From CAZGWE01 sp964529405 (lineage in GTDB: Bacteria > Patescibacteriota > UBA1384 > XYA2-FULL-43-10 > 1-14-0-10-43-13), in the NCBI GenBank assembly GCA_964529405.1, contig CAZGWE010000022.1:1-14569 (forward strand): a stretch of 14,569 bases of DNA, written 5' to 3'. The notes beneath the pieces are model-generated. The model made no database searches. It had not been told where the DNA came from and saw only the letters and a list, made by a program, of their open reading frames with translations. Position numbers and translations under genes: made by a program. Below are positions 1 through 7,849 of this stretch, in pieces (position 1 is the stretch's first letter; each line of letters begins with the position of its first letter).

Positions 1-3000
1 AGTCCAGACTATGGAACAGCTCTGTTGGATGGTTCATACCCGATCGATAACCCTTCGGTTATCAATAACACCGCCCTGAATTATTCCAGCCTGTCGGGAT
101 TTAGCGTCGCTCCCGGCGCCAATTCAGCCGGCACCACCCGGTTCCAGCTCTCGCCCGATAGCGGTACTTCCTGGTATTGGTGGAACGGTTCGTCTTGGAC
201 CGCAGCTTCAAACAGCTATTCGGAGAGCGATACGGCAGCCGATATTAACAGCAATATCAGTACTTTGCCGGCAGGCAGCGGCGAGCTAAAATTTAGAGCT
301 TATTTGCAAAGCGACTCTCTTCATCAAACGGAAATAAACGCGGTCACGGTTTATTACTACGCTCCGCCATCGGCACCAACCATGACGGCGGCCGGTAATA
401 TCGCCGTTAATTCAATCCGCTGGAATTGGACAGACCAGTCGGTTTCAGAACGCAGCTTCAATCTTTACGATGCCGACGATAACTCATTAATCGGAACGGT
501 AGCCTCGACTACTACTTTGACAACCGGCCAGTCTTACTATCTAAACGAGTCGGGTTTGTCGCCGAATGTCCGGTACTCCCGTTATGTTAAAGCCAATGAT
601 GCGGATGAAGATGGCAGCGCTTCCGCTACCGCGGCTGTTTATACGCTGGCCAATGCTCCGTCGGCTCCAATGGTGGTGACGGTAAGCAGTATTTCAATGT
701 CCCTTGCCATTAACCAAAACTCCAATCCGGCTGGAACTGAATTTGCTTTCGGTTTGGACCAGAACAATAACGGTGCGGTTGATACGGATAGTTGGGTTCA
801 GACTGATGGATCACTCGGGGCAAGCGAATTCTGGCGGACCTACGCCCAATGGGGCGGGAGTGGCGGCATGGCGGTGACCGGACTTACGCCCAACAGCCAA
901 TACCGTTTTATTGCCAAAGCCAGGAACGGCGATGAAACCGAAACGGCCTTTTCTACCGCTTCGACCTTGACGCGGACATATGCCGCTACACCATTGGCGC
1001 CGACCGTCACGCCGGTCAATTCGACCACCTTAAAAATCGTTATCAACGGCGGTGCTAATCCGAGCGATGTCGAGTATGTTATTTATAACGAAACGGTTGG
1101 AAAGTATCTAAAACAGGACGGCACTTTTTCCGGCAGCGCCGTTTGGGCGGCGCGGGCAGACTGGAACGGTTCTAACGGCAGTTTAAATATAAGTTTAATC
1201 GAAAACACGATTTATTCATTCAAGGTTAAGGCCAGAAATGCAGATGACATCGAATCGGCTTTTTCGGACAATGCTGATAGAGCGACGCCGATTTCTCCGG
1301 TGCCGCCGGCTTCTGTCTCTTTGCTTGATGTTTCCGACACAACCAAAGTCAATTTCTACCAGCTTTCCCTGCAATGGGACGAAATTAATAATGCCGCCTT
1401 TGATTACTTTATTATTGAGCGTTCTATTGATGACAGCGCTTTTTCAAGCGTGACGACAACAGCCAACCAGTACTATATCGATTCAGATCTCGATTCAACC
1501 AAAACATACGCCTATCGAATCAGGACCCACACCGATGTTCCGGATGTTTCCGTGCCGAGCATGGAAGTCTCCGGCCGGCCTGGAGCAGCACCGGTGATCT
1601 CCAATTTGGAGGTTGGCAGTATCGGCCTAAATTCTGCTACGATTACTTGGACGACTAACATGGAAACTGATTCTGTTATCGAATACGGTAAAACCATCAT
1701 CTACGGCCAGGTTTCCGGCAGCTCCGATCTTGTTACGAGCCACTCGGTTATCTTATCCGGTTTGGAACTTAACTCTCTTTACCACTTTAGAATTAAGGCT
1801 ACCGCCTCGACTAATTCATTCTCTTATAGTAGTGATCGCAACTTCACCACCGGTCTCTCCACTGATCTGGCTGGCAACCTGGAGATTAGTAATATTGCGG
1901 CTGTGCCATCGGCTGGAGACGCAACTGTCGCCACTATCGGCTGGGTTACCAATAAGCTTTCAACCTCAAAGGTGCTTTACGGTATCACTGACAGTTTGGG
2001 CAGCGAAACGAGCGAAAGTACCACTAGCGGTTATGAACATTTTGTTTCTCTGGCTTCATTAACGGCTGGTACAACTTATTACTATAAAGTCGAGTCCAAG
2101 GATGCCCTTGGCAACGCGGTGGCTTCCGATGTTGATACCCTTACGACCAAGGTTTTGACCAGTTCCAGGCCGTCAGTCTCTTCGGTAGCCGTTTCGGATG
2201 TCAGCCTCAACTCGGCCATCATTTCCTGGAAAACCAATATCGTCACTTCCTCTATTGTTTCGATTGGCACGACCGACTCTTACGGTTTTAATATTGAAGA
2301 TCAATCAACCGGCGTGGTGACCATCCATACTATCAAAGCTGCCGATTTAAATCAGGGTACGGTTTATCACTTTAGAGTTAAGGGCAGGTCGAGCGACGGA
2401 GTCGAGATTGCTTCGGATAATTATACCTTTGCCACTTTAACCTTGCCGGTTATCACCAACGTTAAGTACAAAGATGTCGATTCCAGAAGCGCCGCAGTAA
2501 TCTGGGAAACAAATATCGAGACTGATTCTTATGTCGATTACGGTTTGGCCGGCAGCCTTGATCAATCGCAAGGTAAGAGCGATAGCGTAAAATCGCACAA
2601 AATAGTTCTGACTAACTTAAATCCGGCGACCGTCTATTCATTTAAAGCTAAATCAAGGGATAAATATGGCAATTCGGTGGAGAGCCCGATTCAAACCTTC
2701 CAGACTACCATTGACACAACTCCGCCGATAATCAAAGATATGAAGGCAGAGACGTCCACCATAAACGGCGCCAATGGCGAGGTGAAAGCTCAAGCGATTA
2801 TCTCGTGGAGTACAGACGAGTCGTCAACCAGCCAAATCCAATACTCTTTAGGTGTAGCTGAAAAGGATTCTTACCAATATTCGACCGAAAAAAATGAAAC
2901 CTTAACCAATTCGCACATCGTCGTTATTTCCAACCTCTTGCCGAGTGCGACCTACCACTTGAGAGCAATTTCAGAAGACGAGGCTGGCAACATCAGTGTT

Positions 3001-3114
3001 TCTGATGATTATACTGTTCTGACTTTGCGCCAAGACACCTCTTTGCTCCAATATATCATCCAGATACTCGAAGAGAGATTCTCCTGGCTCAAGGAATTAG
3101 CGGGAGGAGGGTAG
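1..3114 (+). CDS. Large surface protein of tandem FN3-like modules (5' end cut by the window)
   Basis: The frame is open to base 1 (reading SPDYGTALLDG before the first in-window TTG at 25), so the real start lies upstream. A first module (about nt 30-360) is rich in Ser, Thr and Trp and looks like a beta-sandwich carbohydrate or surface module. About nine fibronectin type III-like modules of 85-110 residues follow. The last five share a clear pattern: W.TN...S.V.YG, then H.V.L..L...T.Y.F, then D..GN, as in FN3 and purple-acid-phosphatase N-terminal folds. The protein ends in a short amphipathic helix (LLQYIIQILEERFSWLKELA) and GGG, without an obvious C-terminal membrane anchor. It is probably extracellular and involved in adhesion or surface structure; that role is inferred from the modules only. 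The codons for the final GGG double as the Shine-Dalgarno of the next gene, which suggests one operon with the exporter. Confidence 0.85.
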   Translation, partial: SPDYGTALLDGSYPIDNPSVINNTALNYSSLSGFSVAPGANSAGTTRFQLSPDSGTSWYWWNGSSWTAASNSYSESDTAADINSNISTLPAGSGELKFRAYLQSDSLHQTEINAVTVYYYAPPSAPTMTAAGNIAVNSIRWNWTDQSVSERSFNLYDADDNSLIGTVASTTTLTTGQSYYLNESGLSPNVRYSRYVKANDADEDGSASATAAVYTLANAPSAPMVVTVSSISMSLAINQNSNPAGTEFAFGLDQNNNGAVDTDSWVQTDGSLGASEFWRTYAQWGGSGGMAVTGLTPNSQYRFIAKARNGDETETAFSTASTLTRTYAATPLAPTVTPVNSTTLKIVINGGANPSDVEYVIYNETVGKYLKQDGTFSGSAVWAARADWNGSNGSLNISLIENTIYSFKVKARNADDIESAFSDNADRATPISPVPPASVSLLDVSDTTKVNFYQLSLQWDEINNAAFDYFIIERSIDDSAFSSVTTTANQYYIDSDLDSTKTYAYRIRTHTDVPDVSVPSMEVSGRPGAAPVISNLEVGSIGLNSATITWTTNMETDSVIEYGKTIIYGQVSGSSDLVTSHSVILSGLELNSLYHFRIKATASTNSFSYSSDRNFTTGLSTDLAGNLEISNIAAVPSAGDATVATIGWVTNKLSTSKVLYGITDSLGSETSESTTSGYEHFVSLASLTAGTTYYYKVESKDALGNAVASDVDTLTTKVLTSSRPSVSSVAVSDVSLNSAIISWKTNIVTSSIVSIGTTDSYGFNIEDQSTGVVTIHTIKAADLNQGTVYHFRVKGRSSDGVEIASDNYTFATLTLPVITNVKYKDVDSRSAAVIWETNIETDSYVDYGLAGSLDQSQGKSDSVKSHKIVLTNLNPATVYSFKAKSRDKYGNSVESPIQTFQTTIDTTPPIIKDMKAETSTINGANGEVKAQAIISWSTDESSTSQIQYSLGVAEKDSYQYSTEKNETLTNSHIVVISNLLPSATYHLRAISEDEAGNISVSDDYTVLTLRQDTSLLQYIIQILEERFSWLKELAGGG
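3102..3110 (+). promoter_or_regulatory. Strong ribosome binding site for the LolD/MacB-type ATPase
   Basis: GGGAGGAGG lies 8 bases before the ATG at 3119, inside the last codons of the FN3 protein. It fixes the start of the ATPase and couples the two genes closely. Confidence 0.75.
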
Positions 3115-3118
3115 GCCT

Positions 3119-4012
3119 ATGCCGAAACCGATTATCAAGGTAGAAAATTTGGTTAAAGAATTCGGCGTCGGGGAAACCAAAGTTCAAATTTTAAAGGGCA
3201 TAAATCTGGAGATTTACTCCGGCGAGTACGTTATCTTTTTTGGTCCCTCGGGTTGCGGTAAATCGACCTTGCTTAACTGCATTGCCGGCTTGGAGAGACC
3301 GGACCGGGGTAAAGTAACTGTTCGCGGCAAGGATCTTAATAAACTTAATAAAGTTGAATTGGCCAAGCATCGCAACAAAAAAATCGGCATGATTTTTCAG
3401 CAGTTTAACGTTTTGAAATCCTTTAATGTTATAACTAATGTTGCTTTGCCCCAAACCTTTGCCGGGGTGTCGAAAAAAAGAAGGACCAACCGGGCTAAAC
3501 ACCTTTTGAAAATGTTCGAATTAGACAAATTCGCCCGGCGTTTACCAACCGAAATCTCCGGCGGACAACAGCAGCGCGTGGCCATCGCCAGGGCGCTGGC
3601 CAACAATCCCTGGATTATCATTGCCGATGAGCCAACCGGCAACCTTGACTCAAAGTCGGCGACCGAAGTTATGAATATCATTGCCAATCTTAATATCAAG
3701 TCAAAGAGGACGGTACTGCTGGTTACTCATAATCCAGAATATCTTTATTATCCTCACCGCATCATTTATCTGCGCGATGGGCAAATAGTTAACCAAGTTG
3801 TTAATCGGAAGATCGAACACACGGAGAATGAAAATCTGGGGGATGTAATGGAGGTTAGCGATCTAATTGTCCATGGTAACAAAAGCGCCAAACAGCAAGG
3901 CGAAGGCAGAGATTATTTTAACGAGATGCTCGAGAAGCACCGCCAAGAAGTAACCGATCAACAGGAAAATGGCAGGCAAGATGACAACCAAACCGAACTT
4001 ACAACACCATGA
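3119..4012 (+). CDS. ABC transporter ATP-binding protein, LolD/MacB family
   Basis: The nucleotide-binding subunit of a MacB/LolCDE/FtsE-like exporter, which hydrolyses ATP to drive the permease encoded next. Visible motifs are Walker A GPSGCGKST (about residues 42-50), Q-loop Q94, signature ISGGQQQR (146-153), Walker B IIIADEP (167-172), the family-typical TGNLDS after it, and H-loop H204. Family members are usually about 220-235 residues; this one has 297. The extra charged, hydrophilic tail of about 65 residues (EHTENENLGDVMEV onward, rich in Glu, Gln and Lys) is of unknown role. The gene begins 4 bases after the FN3 protein ends, with a strong Shine-Dalgarno, and ends with ATGA overlapping the permease start. 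The substrate cannot be told from the sequence. Confidence 0.93.
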   Translation: MPKPIIKVENLVKEFGVGETKVQILKGINLEIYSGEYVIFFGPSGCGKSTLLNCIAGLERPDRGKVTVRGKDLNKLNKVELAKHRNKKIGMIFQQFNVLKSFNVITNVALPQTFAGVSKKRRTNRAKHLLKMFELDKFARRLPTEISGGQQQRVAIARALANNPWIIIADEPTGNLDSKSATEVMNIIANLNIKSKRTVLLVTHNPEYLYYPHRIIYLRDGQIVNQVVNRKIEHTENENLGDVMEVSDLIVHGNKSAKQQGEGRDYFNEMLEKHRQEVTDQQENGRQDDNQTELTTP

Positions 4013-5196
4013 AATTTATTGACATCCTACGTATCGCTTTTTCGACCTTCGTCAACAATAAAATGCGGACATTGTTGACGGTTTTCGGTATCTCGATTGG
4101 CATCGGCGCCATTATCTTCCTGGTTTCGCTGGGTTATGGCTTGCAAAGGATTACCATTGGTGAGATTCAATCCATTAAGGCGCTCAAAACTTATCAAGTA
4201 ACCAGCGGCGACTCGACTATTCTTTCGATGAAAGACGATGCCATTGAAAAATTCAAAAATATTAACGGGGTAGAATCGGTTAATTCCAACTTGACCGTTT
4301 CCGGTCAGATTGCCTACAATAAAACAAAGACTGATGTCATTATAAATATTGTGGGAGCGGAGTATCTTGATTTGGAGTCCCCACGGTTAGAGATGGGGGA
4401 GCTTTTTAGCGATGATGCAGAAAAATCGATCGTTATCACCTCCGTTATTGCTAGCGCTTTCAATGTCGATCCTAAGGAAATTGTCGGTAAAAAAGCCGGC
4501 ATGACGATTTTTGTACCCAACCCCTCTGACGCGAAAGCGCCGTTAATGAAAGAGGACGAATATACGATCAAGGGAATTATCAAGGATAATGTCGCTTCTT
4601 ATATCTTTTTGCCGATTAAGACGGTTGATATTCCGGCTGGCATAAGCTACACGGCAATCAAAATAAAAGTCGGCGAATCGAATTTAATGGGCCAGGTAAA
4701 AAGCGCAATTGTCGGTTATGGTTACAAAGCAACTTCGATCGGCGAAAAAATCGACCAGATGAATCGCATTTTTCAGATTGTCCAAACGGTTCTCTTGGCT
4801 TTCGGCGCTATCGCTCTCATAGTTGCTTCGATCGGCATGTTCAATACCCTGACGATTTCGTTGCTTGAGCGGACAAAAGATATTGGCGTTATGAAAGCAA
4901 TCGGTGCCACGGACCGCGAAATTTACCTTATCTTTCTGGCTGAAGCTACCTTGATTGCGACTACCGGCGGCGGTCTTGGTATTAGCGGGGCGCTTATTCT
5001 TGGTAATATTTTGAATATTTTAATTAATACTTTGGCCAAACAGGCAGGCGGTACCATGCTTAAGCCGTTCCAGACGCCGGTTGAATTTGTTTTGATTATC
5101 TTGGCTTTTTCGATCGTAGTTGGTTTTCTGACCGGCCTTTATCCAGCCCGCCGGGCGGCTAAACTTAATCCGCTTGATGCATTGAGGTATGAATAA
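4009..5196 (+). CDS. ABC transporter permease, MacB/FtsX family
   Basis: The membrane partner of the preceding ATPase. It has the MacB layout: a short cytoplasmic start (FVNNKMRTLLTVFGISIGIG), first membrane helix at about 22-42, an extracytoplasmic MacB_PCD-like domain at about 45-250, then three membrane helices (about 257-280, 305-340, 359-378). The coupling segment ERTKDIGVMKAIGA (287-300) and the end YPARRAAKLNPLDALRYE (378-395) are diagnostic of the family. Its 395 residues are normal for a stand-alone permease without a fused ATPase. It starts by ATGA overlap with the ATPase and has no clear Shine-Dalgarno, so translation is probably coupled. No MacA or outer-membrane partner is visible in this window, consistent with a single-membrane cell, where such pumps export peptides, lipids or small molecules. 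Confidence 0.93.
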   Translation: MKFIDILRIAFSTFVNNKMRTLLTVFGISIGIGAIIFLVSLGYGLQRITIGEIQSIKALKTYQVTSGDSTILSMKDDAIEKFKNINGVESVNSNLTVSGQIAYNKTKTDVIINIVGAEYLDLESPRLEMGELFSDDAEKSIVITSVIASAFNVDPKEIVGKKAGMTIFVPNPSDAKAPLMKEDEYTIKGIIKDNVASYIFLPIKTVDIPAGISYTAIKIKVGESNLMGQVKSAIVGYGYKATSIGEKIDQMNRIFQIVQTVLLAFGAIALIVASIGMFNTLTISLLERTKDIGVMKAIGATDREIYLIFLAEATLIATTGGGLGISGALILGNILNILINTLAKQAGGTMLKPFQTPVEFVLIILAFSIVVGFLTGLYPARRAAKLNPLDALRYE

Positions 5197-5198
5197 AT

Positions 5199-5354
5199 AT
5201 GACAGAAGATTATGACAAAATCGAAGAAGAACTCTGGCGGAAAGAACAGGAAGAGCGGAGAAAAAAAGAGATGCCTGTTTCGGGCAAGTCGGTTTTTCAA
5301 ATCCGGCAAGTTCTAAACCAAAAAACAGATCACCATGAGAAACGTAAATCTTGA
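5199..5354 (+). CDS. Small charged hypothetical protein (51 aa) at the operon end
   Basis: An ATG 2 bases after the permease stop opens a 51-codon frame ending in TGA. The N-terminal half is a highly charged helix (MTEDYDKIEEELWRKEQEER), followed by SGKSVFQIRQVLNQK. GAGG at 5184-5187, 11 bases upstream, can serve as a Shine-Dalgarno. Position, spacing and helical composition suggest a real soluble accessory protein of the exporter operon, but I do not recognise a family and assign no function. It is too short for ordinary ORF cut-offs. Confidence 0.6.
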   Translation: MTEDYDKIEEELWRKEQEERRKKEMPVSGKSVFQIRQVLNQKTDHHEKRKS

Positions 5355-5427
5355 AACGGGGAAACCGAAACATATAACGCCAGATAGGTTAAGCGCACGC
5401 CTCGGATTCCACGTTTTACGTTTTACG
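5340..5427. repeat. Inverted word repeat between convergent genes
   Basis: AAACGTAAA (5340-5348) is matched by its exact reverse complement TTTACGTTT (5415-5423). The right copy lies in a tandem ACGTTTT ACGTTTT ACG (5411-5427). It overlaps the 3' ends of the two convergent genes. No hairpin followed by a T-run is visible, so a terminator is not supported. Confidence 0.4.
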
Positions 5428-6220
5428 ACTTTATCTGTGCTCGGCCGCTTTCATCAATCTTATACTCAAAACCAAATGGGTCGGGTGGAATGGCGCGCAA
5501 GATTTGGCCGCCGACTAAATCGTTAATATCGGCCGGATATTGGCCGAACCGTTCTTTGTAAATTTTGACAGCTTGTTCTAAAAAGTCGAGAATCTCATAG
5601 TGGGTAATATAAGCTTTTGCCCGCTCGATTACCACTTCATCCTTAGAATTTTCAGCAATACTAATCCAAATTTGTTTGGTCTGTTCTCTCAAATCCGGCC
5701 TGGTACCATAAGTGGCGGCTATTCGTTTGATATTATCCGGCGCCCCTTTGGTGTTGGCAGCAATATCAAAATACTTGGCGGCATTTTGCGTATCGGAAAG
5801 CTCGATATGATAAGTTGTCGCCATGTAATAGGGAATGCGCCAATCTGGCTCGGCGTCTGTTAAGCCCTTTTGAGCCAGCTTAATAGCCTGGTCAGTTTGA
5901 CCAAAAGTTGGCATGACTAATACGCCAAAGGCATAAGGATAAGAAAATTTTGAATCGAGATCGGTGGCCAGGGCTAAATAGTCATCCAGTTTTTCATAAT
6001 TTCGGCTTTCACCGCCGCCCAGATATTGAATGGCTGAAAGCCACATTAGATCGGAGACAGCATTGTGTAAACCCAAGTCGGCCGCTTTTATAACATCGGA
6101 TGTTAAGACATTTGGCTCGGAATAAACCGCCTTGGCACGACCGGAATCATAGAACACCTGCATCGAGACAATGCCGGCAAGAAGGAGGAAAATAGATAAC
6201 ATTTTTAGGTTGAATTGCAC
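5423..6220 (-). CDS. Membrane-anchored TPR-like protein with pseudopilin-like C-terminus
   Basis: A 265-residue protein starting with a signal or anchor segment (LKMLSIFLLLAGIVSMQVF), then helical repeats with TPR character (for example SYPYAFGVLVMPTFGQTDQA and IPYYMATTYHIELSDTQNAA). The last 60 residues carry FGQYPADINDLVGG and IPPDPFGFEYKID, which resemble the C-terminal domain of GspG-type major pseudopilins. I chose the GTG start because it keeps a lysine before the hydrophobic stretch and has GGA 7 bases upstream; ATG at 6202 is the alternative. It lies 131 bases downstream of the ABC-2 permease on the same strand, which suggests a shared module. The role is unknown; surface or envelope assembly is plausible. 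Confidence 0.75.
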   Translation of the reverse strand: MQFNLKMLSIFLLLAGIVSMQVFYDSGRAKAVYSEPNVLTSDVIKAADLGLHNAVSDLMWLSAIQYLGGGESRNYEKLDDYLALATDLDSKFSYPYAFGVLVMPTFGQTDQAIKLAQKGLTDAEPDWRIPYYMATTYHIELSDTQNAAKYFDIAANTKGAPDNIKRIAATYGTRPDLREQTKQIWISIAENSKDEVVIERAKAYITHYEILDFLEQAVKIYKERFGQYPADINDLVGGQILRAIPPDPFGFEYKIDESGRAQIKS

Positions 6221-6226
6221 CTAAAT

Positions 6227-6342
6227 GTCCAATTTCTAATTACTAATTTCTAATCAAATCCCAACCGGTAAGTGTCCATGTTCTGATTTTGGTCATTTGA
6301 GAATCAGTGATCGAGATTCTATTAGATATTAGAAATTAGGAC
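6227..6342. repeat. AT-rich imperfect inverted repeat upstream of the TPR gene
   Basis: The left arm, 6227-6255, contains AATTTCTAAT twice (6231-6240 and 6244-6253). The right arm, 6315-6342, read backwards gives GTCCTAATTTCTAAT, pairing with GTCC-AATTTCTAAT with a single bulge. CTGATT and AATCAG between them can form an inner stem. This fills the 131-base gap between permease and TPR gene. I see no clear promoter in it. Confidence 0.5.
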
Positions 6343-6351
6343 TTATAAATT

Positions 6352-7113
6352 TCAGAAATCTCTTTTTTTCAACGCCAAATTAGCTAGATACAGTAAAATC
6401 GCCGTATAAAAAATCGAGTAAACAATCGGATAAATGATCTGGCCGGAGGTGGGAACGACACCATGGACGATGCTGTTTCTGATGTTAAACTTCTCCAGAT
6501 TGGGTAAAAGATAGTAGACCGCATTACCCAAATATTTTTGAACTCCGCCCGACTTTTCGGCATATCTTTGCAGCAGGCTCAAAGAGTGGCCGATACAAAG
6601 TATGATGATTGCATAAATCGTACCGGCTAGAGGAGCGGCAAAAATCGAGAATAAAATTGTCAGGCCGACGAAAATCGAGAGTTCAAAAAGCAGCAGAACG
6701 ATTGAAAGCAGCGAAAGATAATCAAATCCGCCGCCCTTAACATAAACAATAATTAAATAGACCATCGTCATAAGCAACACTGTCAGCTTGATGCCGACCA
6801 TTAGCCCGACAAACTTGCCCAAGACAAATTGAACTGTCGAAACGGGTTTTGAAAATATGACATAGATGGTTTGTTTGTCGATTTCTTTGTAAATTAGCGA
6901 CGTGCCGATGAAGACGGTGATAATGATTGAAAAAATATAAATGCCGGCCAGACCAAAATCTTTGATGATCTTGATATCTTCGCCCAGCGAAATTGAGCCG
7001 GAGAGTATCGTCGAAAGCAGAAAAAGCAGGGCAAAAGCTAAAATGCCGTAGAGAATGCGGTCGCGGATCGTTTCTTTGAAAGTATTTTTGGCAATTTCAA
7101 TAATATTATTCAT
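6352..7113 (-). CDS. ABC-2 type transporter permease
   Basis: A 253-residue integral membrane protein with about six hydrophobic helices. It starts with a cytoplasmic amphipathic segment (MNNIIEIAKNTFKETIRDR), then a first membrane span (about residues 21-40). The segment LIYKEIDKQTIYVIFSKPVS after helix two is typical of ABC-2 permeases of the NosY/YhaP kind. It pairs with the ATPase immediately upstream: its ATG overlaps the 3' end of that gene by 8 bases, so translation is probably coupled. The substrate is unknown; such pairs export lipids, polysaccharides, peptides or drugs. Start ATG at 7113 fits the family N-terminus. Confidence 0.9.
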   Translation of the reverse strand: MNNIIEIAKNTFKETIRDRILYGILAFALLFLLSTILSGSISLGEDIKIIKDFGLAGIYIFSIIITVFIGTSLIYKEIDKQTIYVIFSKPVSTVQFVLGKFVGLMVGIKLTVLLMTMVYLIIVYVKGGGFDYLSLLSIVLLLFELSIFVGLTILFSIFAAPLAGTIYAIIILCIGHSLSLLQRYAEKSGGVQKYLGNAVYYLLPNLEKFNIRNSIVHGVVPTSGQIIYPIVYSIFYTAILLYLANLALKKRDF

Positions 7114-7807
7114 TTTCGGTTACCACTTCGACAAATCTTTGTTCTAAGGTTTTTTGGTTGCAAAACTTTTTGACCGGACCGGCGTAAACTAATTTCCCCT
7201 TGTCAATAATTCCGATTGTGTCGCAGATCTCTTCGACATCAGACAGGACGTGAGAGTTGAAGAAAATCGTTTTACCATCTTTTTTAAGTTCTAGCAGAAT
7301 ATTTTTAAATTTCAGTCTGCCAATAGGATCAAGGCCATCGAGAGGTTCATCAAGGAATAAGCAATCCGGATCATTGACCAAGGCTTGGGCTAGTCCAAGA
7401 CGCTGTTTCATACCCTTGGAGAAGTAACGAATTTTTTTACTTTTTGTTTTGATTAAACCAACCAGCTCCAGTATCCGGATCAGCTCATTCTTGCTTTTCT
7501 TGTTTGGAAAAAGGTTACTCATGAAGGATAAAAATTCTAAAGCGTTAAGATGTTCGTAAAAATAGGGATCTTCCGGCATATAGCCGATTCGCTCCCTGCT
7601 TTTTGGGGAGAAAAGGTCATTATTATCGATTTTTATACTACCCTTATCCGGTTTTGCTAGTCCCACAATCATTTTCATCGTCGTCGTTTTGCCGGCGCCG
7701 TTCGGCCCCAAAAATCCAAAAATAGCGCCTTGTTTAATCTCAAGGCTCAAATTATCAACCACTTTCTGGTCATGGTAGGATTTTGAGAGACGGTAAATCT
7801 TGATCAT
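7106..7807 (-). CDS. ABC transporter ATP-binding protein (ABC-2 / CcmA-like)
   Basis: The ATPase of the ABC-2 exporter. From ATG 7807 it has 233 residues: Walker A GPNGAGKTT (34-42), GYMPED where a Q-loop is expected (76-80, Glu in place of Gln), signature YFSKGMKQR (128-136), Walker B CLFLDEP (149-155), D-loop GLDP and H-loop NSHVLS (H186). An upstream TTG at 7846 would add 13 residues, but MIKIYRLSKSYHD is the normal family N-terminus and AAGAGA precedes the ATG, so I prefer 7807. The gene is divergent from miaA with only 42 bases between the starts. The final codons overlap the permease start. Confidence 0.93.
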   Translation of the reverse strand: MIKIYRLSKSYHDQKVVDNLSLEIKQGAIFGFLGPNGAGKTTTMKMIVGLAKPDKGSIKIDNNDLFSPKSRERIGYMPEDPYFYEHLNALEFLSFMSNLFPNKKSKNELIRILELVGLIKTKSKKIRYFSKGMKQRLGLAQALVNDPDCLFLDEPLDGLDPIGRLKFKNILLELKKDGKTIFFNSHVLSDVEEICDTIGIIDKGKLVYAGPVKKFCNQKTLEQRFVEVVTENE

Positions 7808-7812
7808 ATCTC

Positions 7813-7841
7813 TTGATATTTTACGAACATTGGGGCAATAT
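7813..7841 (+). promoter_or_regulatory. Possible promoter for miaA
   Basis: TTGATA (7813-7818), a 17-base spacer and CAATAT (7836-7841) lie just before the miaA ATG at 7850. The start point would fall almost at the ATG, implying a leaderless transcript; no good Shine-Dalgarno is present. The boxes are weak matches, so this is tentative. Confidence 0.3.
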
Positions 7842-7849
7842 AGCAAGAT

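Noticed and set aside
1730..2062. 110-codon open frame inside the FN3 gene
   Set aside because: It is a shadow of a long gene with clear protein repeats in the other frame.
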